DNA from: Paenibacillus sp.
GTDB taxonomy: Bacteria > Bacillota > Bacilli > Paenibacillales > YIM-B00363
Direction of reading: 5' to 3'
Assembly: GCF_031177825.1 (NCBI RefSeq)
Contig: NZ_JAPSKE010000001.1
Span: 62,001-126,000 of the forward strand
Length of the DNA stretch: 64,000 bases
Position 1 is the first letter of the stretch, and each line of letters begins with the position of its first letter. Positions 7,266 through 15,815 of this stretch are shown piece after piece. The position numbers and the translations under genes are program-made. The notes beneath the pieces are model-generated. The model was not told the DNA's origin, searched no databases, and was given only the letters and a program-made list of their open reading frames with translations.

Positions 7266-8978
7266 TTACAAGGTAAACCGGCGGACCAACGTCTCCAACT
7301 CCTTGGCCGCTTCCGATAAGGTGATCGCCGAAGCGGATACCTCCTGGGTGGCGGCGCTTTGCTCGTCGGTTCCGCTCGCCAAGACTTGGGCTAAGGAAGA
7401 AGTATGCTGCGCCAACTCCGCCGCCGAAACCGCCGTCGCCGCGACTTCCTGAGACCCAGCGGACAACTGTTCGGCAATGGCGGAAATCTCTTGGATTTGT
7501 TCGTCCACATGATTTACGGCTAGCGCGATTTCGGCGAACGTGCGCCCGGTCTCGCGGACGGAGCCCATGCCGGTTTCTACTTGCATCACGCCGGTCTCCA
7601 TCGCTCCCGCCGCGGCAAGCGTAATTCTCCGGATTTCGTTCACGAGTTCGGAGACCTGCATAGCCGCGGACTCCGATTGCATCGATAACTTCTTGACTTC
7701 CGTCGCGACGACCGCAAAACCGAGCCCGTGTTCCCCCGCTCGGGCCGCTTCGATCGACGCGTTCAACGACAACAAATTCGTCTGTTGGGCGATCCCGGAG
7801 ATGACTCCGATAAATTGTTGAATTTCCGCCGAGCAAGTTTCCATTCTCCGGATTTCGACCGCCAAGCTGCCGACCGCCGTCTGAATGGCGTTCATGCGGG
7901 CAACGGCGTCCCGCACAAGGACATCTCCCTGCTTTACCATATTGTCCGTTCGACTCGAAGCGTCGGCCGCATCCGTCGTTGCCCCCGCGATCCGTTGAAT
8001 GCCGTGGCTCATTTCTTCCATCGCTCGGGAGCTGTCTTCCGCCCCTCGATGTTGAGTGAGCGCGCTCTCCGCCATCGTTTGCACGAACCCCACGGCTTGG
8101 GTTACCATGCTTGCCGTCGTTTCGGCATTCGAGGATAATTCCGCCGACGAGGCGGCGACTTGATGCGCCGTTCTGGCGACGTGGCTTACGAGCTCGCGCA
8201 ATCTGCGAACCATCTCGTTCGTCGCGGCAGCCAGGTCGCCGATTTCGTCTTTATTGGCGATCGCGAGCGGCTCGACGGCGAGATCGCCTTTCGCCACTCG
8301 AGCGATGGCGCTCGTTACCTTTTTCAACGGGGCTGAAAGCATACGAGTAATGACGAACGCTAGTACGCTCACGAGAACAACGGAAACTACGATCATCCAA
8401 ATCGTGAAACGTAACGCGGTTTCGAAGGCGTTCGCCGCATCGCGCTCGGAATGGATAGCCCCGTCATGATTATAAACGACCAATTGGTCCAGATAGGATT
8501 GAAGCGTAATGAACTGAGTCAGCTTTTCGATTAACGTCTTCCTAGCCAGCGTATTGTATTCGGCGCCTTTCGCGCTGTTCTCTATTATCAATTGATTATC
8601 GGTTCTGAAAATAGTCCAATATTGCTTCAGCTTCTCGAAGCTTTCGCGTTCCTCCGGATCGTCGGCCATGGCTTCGTAGGATACGAAGAGCTCGTCGATC
8701 GAAGCGTAGGTCGATTGAATTTCGCCCGCTACGTAATCTTGTTGGCTTTCGTCCTCGGCGTGAATGTGCCGGAACGTAAGCGTAACCACATGCTCCATCA
8801 AGTAAGTCATTCGGTTCACGGCTTCGACGCCGGGCATCCACTCCGTCGCGATCGTTTCGGTATCTTGCTTCATCGCGTTCATTCGGTTCGCCGCAACCGA
8901 CCCGAGGATGCACATCAGGAGCAAGACGAAAGAGAAACAAGCGATCAACTTTTTTTGTACGGACCATCGCAGAAACAT
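7266..8978 (-). CDS. Methyl-accepting chemotaxis protein
   Basis: A 570-residue transmembrane receptor feeding the CheA/CheW pathway. Order: membrane segment at residues 10-30, a periplasmic-side four-helix-bundle sensor up to about 187, a second membrane segment ([17 protein letters not shown]), HAMP, then the signalling domain. The conserved hairpin tip is present ([19 protein letters not shown]...[12 protein letters not shown]). The ligand cannot be read from sequence. The ribosome binding site is GGGAGAGGG before ATG 8978. The only strong promoter candidate lies about 220 bases upstream (9195-9224), giving an unusually long leader. Confidence 0.95.
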   Translation of the reverse strand: MFLRWSVQKKLIACFSFVLLLMCILGSVAANRMNAMKQDTETIATEWMPGVEAVNRMTYLMEHVVTLTFRHIHAEDESQQDYVAGEIQSTYASIDELFVSYEAMADDPEERESFEKLKQYWTIFRTDNQLIIENSAKGAEYNTLARKTLIEKLTQFITLQSYLDQLVVYNHDGAIHSERDAANAFETALRFTIWMIVVSVVLVSVLAFVITRMLSAPLKKVTSAIARVAKGDLAVEPLAIANKDEIGDLAAATNEMVRRLRELVSHVARTAHQVAASSAELSSNAETTASMVTQAVGFVQTMAESALTQHRGAEDSSRAMEEMSHGIQRIAGATTDAADASSRTDNMVKQGDVLVRDAVARMNAIQTAVGSLAVEIRRMETCSAEIQQFIGVISGIAQQTNLLSLNASIEAARAGEHGLGFAVVATEVKKLSMQSESAAMQVSELVNEIRRITLAAAGAMETGVMQVETGMGSVRETGRTFAEIALAVNHVDEQIQEISAIAEQLSAGSQEVAATAVSAAELAQHTSSLAQVLASGTDEQSAATQEVSASAITLSEAAKELETLVRRFTL

Positions 8979-9194
8979 AGATTCGACCCTCTCCCGGAAT
9001 GATTGTTCGACTTCTCTTTTTATTTGCTATTGCTGATGAAAACTAACTCGCGAACGCTCGCCTCCTTTCCTCCGGACCGCATTGCGGTACAAGAATAGGT
9101 TTGTAAGCGGCAGATAAAATCGAACGATCCGAAGCAAAGGTCGGTTCCCCCAAAAAGCATCAATAGAATGTGGTGTCTTGTGGTCTTCCGAATC

Positions 9195-9224
9195 ATTATT
9201 CCTCAGTATCCCACATCCTGTCAA
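9195..9224 (-). promoter_or_regulatory. SigA-type promoter upstream of the chemotaxis receptor
   Basis: On the minus strand, TTGACA (9219-9224) is separated by 18 bases from AATAAT (9195-9200). The -35 box is perfect. It would give a leader of about 210 bases before the receptor start at 8978. That leader (8979-9190) contains no convincing open frame and no riboswitch class I could recognise. Confidence 0.65.
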
Positions 9225-9250
9225 CCCGATTCTACATTTTTCAACATGGG

Positions 9251-9293
9251 AAATGAAAAGACGGTATCGCCGCGTCGGCAATACCGTCTTTCA
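9251..9293. terminator. Bidirectional terminator hairpin
   Basis: AAAGACGGTAT (9257-9267) pairs with ATACCGTCTTT (9281-9291), with a GCC/GGC extension towards the loop. The minus-strand flank is CTTTTCATTT. It closes the transcription unit of the short-chain dehydrogenase and its 3' relic, just before the receptor promoter. Confidence 0.82.
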
Positions 9294-9303
9294 TTCGAGT
9301 CTG

Positions 9304-9420
9304 TTATAAGCTTTTAGGGTCCAGAGGCTCATGGTAGAAGAGAATGCGCCAATGCTGCCTTTCCGTTCCCGAGATCGTCGTGGCGACGGTTTTAGGCGAC
9401 TTGGAATTCGACGGTCGAAC
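9304..9420 (-). pseudogene. 3' relic of a gene, possibly SnoaL/NTF2-like
   Basis: After the dehydrogenase stop the minus strand reads TVATTISGTERQHWRILFYH and ends EPLDPKSL before a stop at 9304 and a terminator. A pattern of the type (I/T)xxGxxxxWRIxxYH is usual at the C-terminal end of SnoaL/DUF4440-type proteins. No start and no upstream body exist in any frame: the frame runs into a stop at 9443-9445, inside or next to the dehydrogenase end. This suggests a deletion removed most of the gene. The family assignment is tentative. Confidence 0.4.
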
Positions 9421-9458
9421 CGACGAGCATCCCTGCGACGATTACGGATCCCGTTTAA

Positions 9459-10223
9459 TCAGATCGTAGGCATCACGTTGCCGCCGTTCACCGGAACATA
9501 AGCCCCTGTAATAAAGCTGGCCAGATCGGATGCCAAGAACGCCACCGCGTTCGCGATTTCCTGATCGGTTCCGCGGCGTCGTAACGGAACGCTCTTCTCG
9601 TACGATTCGTTGCGTTCCGAGTGATTCTCCCGGTCCCGGTCGCTGATCGTCCAGCCCGGCGCCACCTGATTCACGGTAATTCGATGCTCGCCGACTTCTT
9701 TCGCCAAGACCCGGTAGATCCCGTCCATTCCCCGTTTCCCCGCCACATAAGCGGATTGACCCGGGAAGTTTTGCATGGCGCACTCCGTGTTGATGCCGAT
9801 CATGCGGCCGTATTTGTTCGCGATCATCCCTGGAACGAACGCTTTCGCTAGGTGGACGCTCTGCAGGACGCACGAGCCGAATTGGCTCGCGTAATCCTCC
9901 AGCGGCTGCTCCAGAACGGTCGTCCATTGATACTGGACGACGGCGTTGGCGACAACGATGTCAACGCTCCCTATCGTCGCGTTCGCGATCTCGTCTTTCA
10001 TGCGGAGCACGGAAGCGAAATCGGTGATATCGGCTTGAACCGCGAACGCGGTTCTGCCCAACGCTTCGATTTCATGCTGCAGCTGCGCGGCTTTCTCTTC
10101 GTTGCTATGGTAATGAATGACGATATCTGCCCCGCAATTCCCTAACGTTCGAGCCATCACTCTCCCCAGCTGACCCGTCGCTCCCGTGATCAGAGCGGTT
10201 TTCCCGGACAAGTCGATGTACAT
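9459..10223 (-). CDS. Short-chain dehydrogenase/reductase
   Basis: A 254-residue classical SDR, NAD(P)-dependent. Seen: the cofactor loop TGATGQLGR near residue 14, the Asp of QADITDF, the NAVVQ segment in place of NNAG, and the catalytic YVAGK. The position 13 residues before the catalytic Tyr, usually Ser, is Thr in INTECAMQ, so activity may be altered though Thr can sometimes serve. The C-terminal VNGGNV is typical of FabG-like members. The substrate is unknown. It is followed by a relic of another gene and then a terminator. Confidence 0.85.
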   Translation of the reverse strand: MYIDLSGKTALITGATGQLGRVMARTLGNCGADIVIHYHSNEEKAAQLQHEIEALGRTAFAVQADITDFASVLRMKDEIANATIGSVDIVVANAVVQYQWTTVLEQPLEDYASQFGSCVLQSVHLAKAFVPGMIANKYGRMIGINTECAMQNFPGQSAYVAGKRGMDGIYRVLAKEVGEHRITVNQVAPGWTISDRDRENHSERNESYEKSVPLRRRGTDQEIANAVAFLASDLASFITGAYVPVNGGNVMPTI

Positions 10224-10361
10224 ACGGACACGCCTCCTCTATGACTATAGAGGAAGGATTCGATGCGGACGAGTAAAACCCTTCCGGAAGCGAAACATAA
10301 CTCGTCTGCGCATTCGTATCCTTGCACCGCCGCGGAGACGGGGGCCGGATAGGGCGTCGCG

Positions 10362-11384
10362 CTAAGCGACCTTTTTATAATCGCGATTCATAATATTTTT
10401 CACCAAGGATGGCCATTTGGAATTCGACGGACAGTATTTGCGCGCGACCTTCTCGACGCTGGTTAATCCCTTGTCGACGTAAAAGTCGGCGATGATTTGT
10501 CCGAATTTCTCGACGCTTTCGCCCTTGGTTTCGAAGCTCAAGGCGTTTTTATACGGATTTTTCCCAGAGGCATTGAGCCCGAACAAATTGTTCTTGTTCT
10601 TCGCGATCTTGCTCTTCCCGTGGCCGCTCTCCAGCTTCATGACGGCAATGATGAAGTAGGAGTTGATGCCATACTCCTCCTCTACCGCTAAGACCGCCTT
10701 CTCCAAGCCCTGCCCTTCCAGGGGAGTGCCTTCGAATAATTCGGCGATATGCGCTTCCGTCAGTCCCGAGTCGGACGTGACGGAAGACGTCGGTTTCGAA
10801 GGACTGTCCTCCGGCTTCTTCGACTCGGGGGAAGGCTCGGCCGCGACCGCTTTCGATGCGCTCGGCTCGGCCGAAAGAATCGACACCGCGGAAGACTTCT
10901 TCGTTTCCCCGGAAGCCGCGATCGCTTTCGCGTACTTCCCATGAACGTATCCCCCGCTCTTCAGCTCCAGCCATCCATTGTCGGTCGGTCGAACGACTTC
11001 GAGCACGCTGCCTTGCGAAACGACGTCCAAAATCTCGGACGTATTCGCCGCAGCGGCCCGTACGTTAAGGAAATACGCGGTGACTTCATAAACGGCCGCC
11101 GATTCGATCGACGGAACGGGTTCGATTACATCCTTCGGCTGCGTGACGTTATGGGGGGCAGGGGAAGTAGCTTGTCCGCCGGTGAATTCGAGGGGAGGAT
11201 GCTGCCGCGGAGTGAACGGGGGTTGGTAATCTATCGTCGAAGTCGATGTATCGCTCACCGCGGACGGGACCGAAGCGGCGTCCGTCGGATTGTGATTCGA
11301 GATTCCGAAATCCAGGCCCATCGTGAAGAGCAGCGTCAAGCAGAGGATCCCTTTTATCGCATAATGCTTCACTTGATTACGCAT
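10362..11384 (-). CDS. Exported SH3-domain glucosaminidase-like cell wall protein
   Basis: A protein of about 340 residues. It has an N-terminal hydrophobic export segment, a bacterial SH3 domain (YFLNVRAAAANTSEILDVV...WLELKSGGYVHG), a Ser/Pro/Glu/Lys-rich linker, and a C-terminal mannosyl-glycoprotein endo-beta-N-acetylglucosaminidase fold. The presumed acid Glu is in MKLESGHGKSKIA, and NNLFGLNASG is typical of the family. It probably cleaves peptidoglycan glycan strands outside the membrane. ATG 11384 is preferred over GTG 11396 because a GGTGGG-type ribosome binding site lies just upstream; the upstream GTG overlaps that site. Confidence 0.82.
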   Translation of the reverse strand: MRNQVKHYAIKGILCLTLLFTMGLDFGISNHNPTDAASVPSAVSDTSTSTIDYQPPFTPRQHPPLEFTGGQATSPAPHNVTQPKDVIEPVPSIESAAVYEVTAYFLNVRAAAANTSEILDVVSQGSVLEVVRPTDNGWLELKSGGYVHGKYAKAIAASGETKKSSAVSILSAEPSASKAVAAEPSPESKKPEDSPSKPTSSVTSDSGLTEAHIAELFEGTPLEGQGLEKAVLAVEEEYGINSYFIIAVMKLESGHGKSKIAKNKNNLFGLNASGKNPYKNALSFETKGESVEKFGQIIADFYVDKGLTSVEKVARKYCPSNSKWPSLVKNIMNRDYKKVA

Positions 11385-11563
11385 TGTCCCACCCACCTCT
11401 TGGATTCGTTCGGATGTGAATTAAGAAGATTGTACACAAACGTTCTCGAGAAGCTTGTCACTTTGTCTGAGAAGAATATGATATTGTTTGTCGATATATT
11501 CCAAATCCGCACGGATCGTGGTCTGAAAATGAAAATTTCCGTCTAATAGTTAGAATTTTACGA

Positions 11564-11593
11564 AAATAAAAAAGCACCCTTCCGGATGCTTTT
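11564..11593 (-). terminator. Terminator after the NitT/TauT-type operon
   Basis: On the minus strand AAGCATCC-GGAA-GGGTGCTT is followed by TTTTTTATTTT. It lies just beyond the stop of the substrate-binding protein gene, marking the end of the three-gene ABC operon. Confidence 0.82.
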
Positions 11594-11602
11594 CCCCCAT
11601 GC

Positions 11603-12691
11603 TCATCGATATTCCCCGAGGATCTCGACCGCTTCTTCCGCCAAACTCGCGTCGATGGCCGCATCCACGTCGATGTCTTTGATTAACGCGCCTCTTTCTT
11701 TATACCACTCGTACTGGGCTTTAATATCATCGACGAACATCGTGCCGTTCGGGTTCAGCCCCGTCACGTTCACTTGCTCCCAGAGCGCGGCATCCTTCAG
11801 CGCGGTGTATTCCGTCATGATACGGATGACGCCTTCCTGGTCGCCGGCGCCCTTCACGAACGCGTCGTTGTAATCTCTCAGCCCCTTCAGGTAAGCGAGC
11901 ATGAACCGAATCGCCACGTCGCGCTTCTCCGTCACGAACTCCGGCGAGGCGAGCACCATGGCGATCTGCGCCTTCGGAGCGAAATCGGTCGCGTCCAGGA
12001 ACTTCGCATGAATGCCTTCCGAGGCGCCCCGCGTAACGAGCGGCTCGATCTGCAGCGCCGCGTCGATCGAGTTCGTCTCCATCCCGGCGAGCATGTTCGC
12101 GAAGTCGGGAATGAGCACGAATTCGACGTCGTCTCGAGTCAGGCCGGCATGATCGAGCATCGATTGGAAAATGTAATCGTCGACCGCGTTCTCCGACGAC
12201 ACCGCGATCCGCTTGCCCTTGAGATCCTTGTAATCTCGGATCGTGCCTTCTTGATCCTTATCGACGACGAACGTAAAATACGATTCGCCTTTCCGGTTAT
12301 GCCCCTTGTCGGCGATCATCCGGACGTCGATGCCTTGCGCGATCGAGTTGAAGAACGACGCGGTCGAGACGCCGCCGGCCACGTCGATCTCCCCGATCGC
12401 CAGCGCCGGAAGCATCTCGTCGCTGTTCGCGAACGTCGCGAATTCGACCTCGATGTTATACTCTGCGAAATAACCTTTGCTTTCCGCAATATAGAAGCCT
12501 GCGCCGGATGCGGCGCCGTCTTCCGCGATGACGACTTTCGTTTTCTCCGCCAGCGGCTCCAGGTCGCCGCTGGCGGAGGCGCTTCCCGGTTCGTCGGCCG
12601 GCGCCGGGCGCTCCTGGCTGCAGCCCGTTAAGACGGCAACGAGGATCAGCATCGCGGATAATAACACAATCCCCCATCGTTTCATCATCAT
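11603..12691 (-). CDS. ABC transporter substrate-binding lipoprotein, NitT/TauT (SsuA/THI5-like) family
   Basis: A 362-residue lipoprotein. The signal peptide ends in the lipobox LTGC near residue 24. The body matches the SsuA/THI5-like fold: KVVIAEDGAASGAGFYIAE at the start of the mature domain, GEIDVAGGVSTASFFNSIA and LKGKRIAVSSENAVDDYI. It presents a small substrate (nitrate, sulfonate, taurine or a pyrimidine precursor are options for the family) to the permease; the specific ligand cannot be read. It is third in the operon after permease and ATPase. Three consecutive ATG codons follow GGAAAG, so the exact start is ambiguous by up to two codons. Confidence 0.9.
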   Translation of the reverse strand: MMMKRWGIVLLSAMLILVAVLTGCSQERPAPADEPGSASASGDLEPLAEKTKVVIAEDGAASGAGFYIAESKGYFAEYNIEVEFATFANSDEMLPALAIGEIDVAGGVSTASFFNSIAQGIDVRMIADKGHNRKGESYFTFVVDKDQEGTIRDYKDLKGKRIAVSSENAVDDYIFQSMLDHAGLTRDDVEFVLIPDFANMLAGMETNSIDAALQIEPLVTRGASEGIHAKFLDATDFAPKAQIAMVLASPEFVTEKRDVAIRFMLAYLKGLRDYNDAFVKGAGDQEGVIRIMTEYTALKDAALWEQVNVTGLNPNGTMFVDDIKAQYEWYKERGALIKDIDVDAAIDASLAEEAVEILGEYR

Positions 12692-12702
12692 CTTTCCTTT
12701 CG

Positions 12703-13485
12703 CTAATGCGCTCTAGAGCTCTGTACCTCGCGTTGGAGGTGATTCCATATGTGAACGAACGTATCCGACATGTTCGGATGGGAGCGAATTTGCTCCATCG
12801 TCCGCGGACGCGGGAGATCCACTCGCTTCTCCCCTGCGATGCTGCCCGGATGCGCCGATAGTAAAATTACGCGGTCGCTCAACATGAGCGCCTCGTCGAT
12901 GCTATGCGTAATAAAGAGGACGGTCTTTCGATCCTCCTCCCAAATGTTGAGTAATTCCTTCTGCATTATAAATTTGTTCTGCTCGTCGAGCGCGGCGAAC
13001 GGTTCATCCATTAATAAAATTTCCGGATCGTTGGCGAAGGCGCGCGCGATGTTGACTCGTTGCTTCATGCCGCCGGACAGCTCCTTCGGGTACAGCCTCG
13101 AAAATTGGCGCAGCCCGACCTTTTCCAAATAGTGTTCTACGCGTTCGGCGATCCGCTTCTTCGGCAGATGCCGCATTTGCAAGCCGAAGGCGACGTTGTC
13201 CCAGACGGTCAACCAGGGGATGATCCCGTTTTCTTGAAACACCATCGACTGCAGCGGTTTGTTCGGATCCGTCCGTCGAATCGTATAAGAGCCCGCGCTC
13301 GGCTTCTCCAAATCCGCGAGAATGCGCAGCAGCGTCGTCTTGCCGCACCCGCTCGGACCGACGAGGCAGACGAACTCTCCGTCTTCGATTTCCATCGAGA
13401 TGTTTTCTAGGGCCGTCACGTGCCGGTCTTTCCTGTAAAACACTTTCGTCAGACGGTCGACCGTAATTTTCGTTTCTTTCGCCAC
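12703..13485 (-). CDS. ABC transporter ATP-binding protein, NitT/TauT family
   Basis: A 260-residue cytoplasmic ATPase driving the neighbouring importer. Seen: Walker [11 protein letters not shown]-loop [10 protein letters not shown], signature LSGGMKQR, Walker [13 protein letters not shown] and the H-loop FITHSIDEA. Its sequence is close to SsuB/TauB-type proteins. The start is GTG 13485 behind GAGGGGGG. It lies between permease and binding protein with gaps of 11-15 bases, a standard operon. Confidence 0.93.
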   Translation of the reverse strand: MAKETKITVDRLTKVFYRKDRHVTALENISMEIEDGEFVCLVGPSGCGKTTLLRILADLEKPSAGSYTIRRTDPNKPLQSMVFQENGIIPWLTVWDNVAFGLQMRHLPKKRIAERVEHYLEKVGLRQFSRLYPKELSGGMKQRVNIARAFANDPEILLMDEPFAALDEQNKFIMQKELLNIWEEDRKTVLFITHSIDEALMLSDRVILLSAHPGSIAGEKRVDLPRPRTMEQIRSHPNMSDTFVHIWNHLQREVQSSRAH

Positions 13486-13500
13486 GATGATCCCCCCTCG

Positions 13501-14322
13501 TTATTGCCAAGGCACGAGCTTCGATTGAAGCCGGCGCAGCAAGATGGAGAACGTAAAGCCGAAGAAAGAGATCAAGATCAAGCCCACGTACATCGGGTTA
13601 AAATTGAACACTTTATACGAGCTCCAAATCAGATAACCGATCCCTTGGTTCGCGCCGATCATCTCGGCCGCGACGATGGTCAGCAGCGCGATCGCCTGCC
13701 CCATCTGCACGCCCTCCAACATGACGGGAAGCGCCCCCGGCAAGGCGATCCGCAGGAAGAATTCCTTGGGCCCGGCGCCATAGTTGTTGGCGACGTCGAT
13801 ATAAGCCCGGTCGATATTCGCGACGCCGGCGGCGGTGTTGATGACGACGGGAAAGAAGACGCTGCCCGCGATCGTCATCGCCTTCGACATCTCGCCGATG
13901 CCGAAGACGATCAGAATGAGCGGCATGAGCGCCAAGGTCGGGATCGGCATCAGCGCCATCAGGAGCGGCGAGAAGAACGAACGGAACGGCCGGTACATGC
14001 CCATGAGCAAGCCGATGACGACGCCGGGAATCGTTCCGATCAGAAATCCGAGAACGATCCGCGTTAAGCTGATGCCTACATGGGCGAGCAGCACGCCGTT
14101 GACCGTCAAATCCCAGAACGTCCGAAGGATGCTGGTCGGCGGCGGGAAAAAACGAGGGTCGATGAGCGACGTGCGCGATAGCAGCTCCCAGAGCGCCAAA
14201 ATGAGGATCGGGGACGAGACGGTCAACCACTGCTGACGTCTTCGACTTCGTTCCGCTCTTCGCCATTCCTGTTGTTCGAGTTCCATAGGTGTCGGACGAA
14301 GTTCGCTGTTGTCGGCCTTCAA
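13501..14322 (-). CDS. ABC transporter permease, NitT/TauT family
   Basis: A permease of about 273 residues with six hydrophobic segments after a charged N-terminus. The coupling loop reads NNYGAGPKEFFLRIALPGAL, the EAA motif that docks onto the ATPase. The start is TTG 14322, preferred because AAAGGTGG lies 8 bases upstream and the resulting length fits the family; the frame is open further upstream but that part is not conserved-looking. It is first gene of the operon and follows the terminator of the nitronate monooxygenase gene. Confidence 0.88.
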   Translation of the reverse strand: MKADNSELRPTPMELEQQEWRRAERSRRRQQWLTVSSPILILALWELLSRTSLIDPRFFPPPTSILRTFWDLTVNGVLLAHVGISLTRIVLGFLIGTIPGVVIGLLMGMYRPFRSFFSPLLMALMPIPTLALMPLILIVFGIGEMSKAMTIAGSVFFPVVINTAAGVANIDRAYIDVANNYGAGPKEFFLRIALPGALPVMLEGVQMGQAIALLTIVAAEMIGANQGIGYLIWSSYKVFNFNPMYVGLILISFFGFTFSILLRRLQSKLVPWQ

Positions 14323-14421
14323 GCGATTCACCACCTTTACTACTTGCATCGTATGCGCAAGCGCCCAGATGGGTGCTCGTCGGGTCAGGGCGGAGCGGTC
14401 CGGAGAAATCCTCCCGAACAT

Positions 14422-14451
14422 AAAAAAACAGAGGGAGCTTCCCCCTCTGTT
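14422..14451 (-). terminator. Terminator after the nitronate monooxygenase gene
   Basis: On the minus strand AACAGAGGG pairs across a short loop with CCCTCTGTT and is followed by seven T. It sits in the 155 bases between the monooxygenase stop and the ABC permease start, making these separate transcription units. Confidence 0.88.
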
Positions 14452-14477
14452 CTCAATTCCATCGTCTGCCGGGAAGA

Positions 14478-15362
14478 CTAGATCCGCTGACGCGCCTCCT
14501 CGTATTCGCTCTCCAATTGCGCGACGATGTCCCGGACGGATTGACGTTCTCGAACGGCCGCGACGCCTTGGCCCGCGGAGAAGATCGTTTTCCACGCTTT
14601 GTGCTCCGTCATCCGTGGCGAATCCGCGTTCCCCCGATCCCGTCGAGCGATATCGATCCGGCTCGCCCGCAGCGAGGGGAGCAGGAAATTCGCGTGTACG
14701 CCGGTAATCGCATCCGTGTAGACGATGTCTTCGATGGAGCTTTGAATCACCATCTCCTTATACGCGTCGGATGCGCTCCCCTCGTCGGCCGCGAGAAACC
14801 GGGTTCCCATGTAAGCATAATCGGCTCCGGCGACCCGCGCGGCCGCGATGTCGGCTCCCGTCGATATACCGCCCGCCAGAACGATCGTACCTTCATAAAA
14901 TGATTTCACCGCATGGATAAAGGCGAACGGATTCAGCTGACCCCCATGACCTCCGGCGCCGGCGCACACTAAGATTAAACCGTCCACCCCCGCTTTCGCC
15001 GCCTTCCGGGCATGCTTCTCGCAGATGACGTCGGCGTACACCGCTCCCCCGTATCGTTGCACCGCTTCGACGATCGGCGCCGGATCGCCCAACGAGCTGA
15101 TGACGAGAGGAGGCCGATACGCTTCGATTAAGGCCAAATCTTCGTCGAACCGAGGATTTTCCCCGCGATGGCTAATGATATTGACGCCCCACGTCTCCGT
15201 CGGCAACGCCTCTTTCATTTCCGACAACCATTCCGCGCATATTTCCGGCGTTCGCGCATTCAGAAGCGGGATCGTCCCGATGACGCCCTGCCGACAGCTT
15301 TCGATCACCATTCGGGGGCTGGATACCAGAAACATCGGAGCCACGATAATCGGCAACCGCAT
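14478..15362 (-). CDS. Nitronate monooxygenase (FMN-dependent, NPD family)
   Basis: A TIM-barrel flavoprotein of 294 residues that oxidises nitronates such as propionate 3-nitronate, a detoxification reaction. Seen: the opening LPIIVAPMFLVSSP, the AGVDGLILVCAGAGGHGG stretch with the conserved active-site His and phosphate-binding glycines, and GGISTGADIAAA with YMGTRFLAADE for FMN binding. ATG 15362 is chosen because AAGGAG lies 8 bases upstream; the frame is open further upstream but without family similarity. It is a single-gene unit bounded by its own terminator. Confidence 0.9.
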   Translation of the reverse strand: MRLPIIVAPMFLVSSPRMVIESCRQGVIGTIPLLNARTPEICAEWLSEMKEALPTETWGVNIISHRGENPRFDEDLALIEAYRPPLVISSLGDPAPIVEAVQRYGGAVYADVICEKHARKAAKAGVDGLILVCAGAGGHGGQLNPFAFIHAVKSFYEGTIVLAGGISTGADIAAARVAGADYAYMGTRFLAADEGSASDAYKEMVIQSSIEDIVYTDAITGVHANFLLPSLRASRIDIARRDRGNADSPRMTEHKAWKTIFSAGQGVAAVRERQSVRDIVAQLESEYEEARQRI

Positions 15363-15632
15363 AAATCCACTCCTTCGCATGTAGTCGGTTCTACAAGTCG
15401 AGCGATCCTGGGATGATGCCCCCATTGTAACACGCCGTCTAGGAATCCGTCCGCTGTTCGGCGCAGCGGGTCGTCGCGTACGTGCGGATGGCGCGAGGAT
15501 GGATTCGCGAGCGATCCGATCGCGGTGGCACCATTCGTTTTCCATGGAAGTGGCTCTCCTGATTTCCCGGTCCGCATGGTACGGTTGAGGAAGACAGAGA
15601 CGGCGGCACCGCCGCGTCGGAAGGAGAAAGAG

Positions 15633-15809
15633 ATGCGTATCGAACATCGGAATGATCGAATCCTCGTTGGGGCGTTGATGCTGGGGGTCGTGGCGGCAAG
15701 CGTGTTACTCTCAAGAGGTCTGGGGGCAGCGGCGGACGAGCCTGACGTCGCTCGGGAAGAGGCGTGCGAAGCTTCCCGCTATGTCGTGGGGACGAACCCG
15801 CCGGATTAG
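15633..15809 (+). CDS. Small putative exported or membrane protein
   Basis: A 58-residue open frame opposite in direction to both neighbours. It has a short basic N-terminus, one hydrophobic helix (ILVGALMLGVVAASVLL), and then an acidic tail containing a single Cys (EEACEAS). AAGGAG lies 7 bases before the ATG, which is the main support. It overlaps the last four bases of the MocR gene, tail to tail. No family is recognised. It could instead be spurious; this gap of about 440 bases otherwise holds only the monooxygenase upstream region. Confidence 0.4.
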   Translation: MRIEHRNDRILVGALMLGVVAASVLLSRGLGAAADEPDVAREEACEASRYVVGTNPPD

Positions 15810-15815
15810 CGGGTT
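15795..15815. terminator. Weak terminator-like hairpin
   Basis: AACCCGC-CGGATTA-GCGGGTT, a seven-pair stem at the meeting point of the MocR gene and the small plus-strand frame. Only three or four T follow on the plus strand, so its efficiency is doubtful. Confidence 0.35.

Noticed and set aside
8979..9190. Possible c-di-GMP riboswitch in the receptor leader
   Set aside because: Only a short ACAAACC stretch and purine-rich segments were found; the GAAA tetraloop-receptor and the conserved GACGCAAAGC core are missing.
9027..9281. An 84-codon minus-strand frame upstream of the chemotaxis receptor
   Set aside because: It contains the strong promoter and part of the terminator within its own span, and no ribosome binding site precedes its start.
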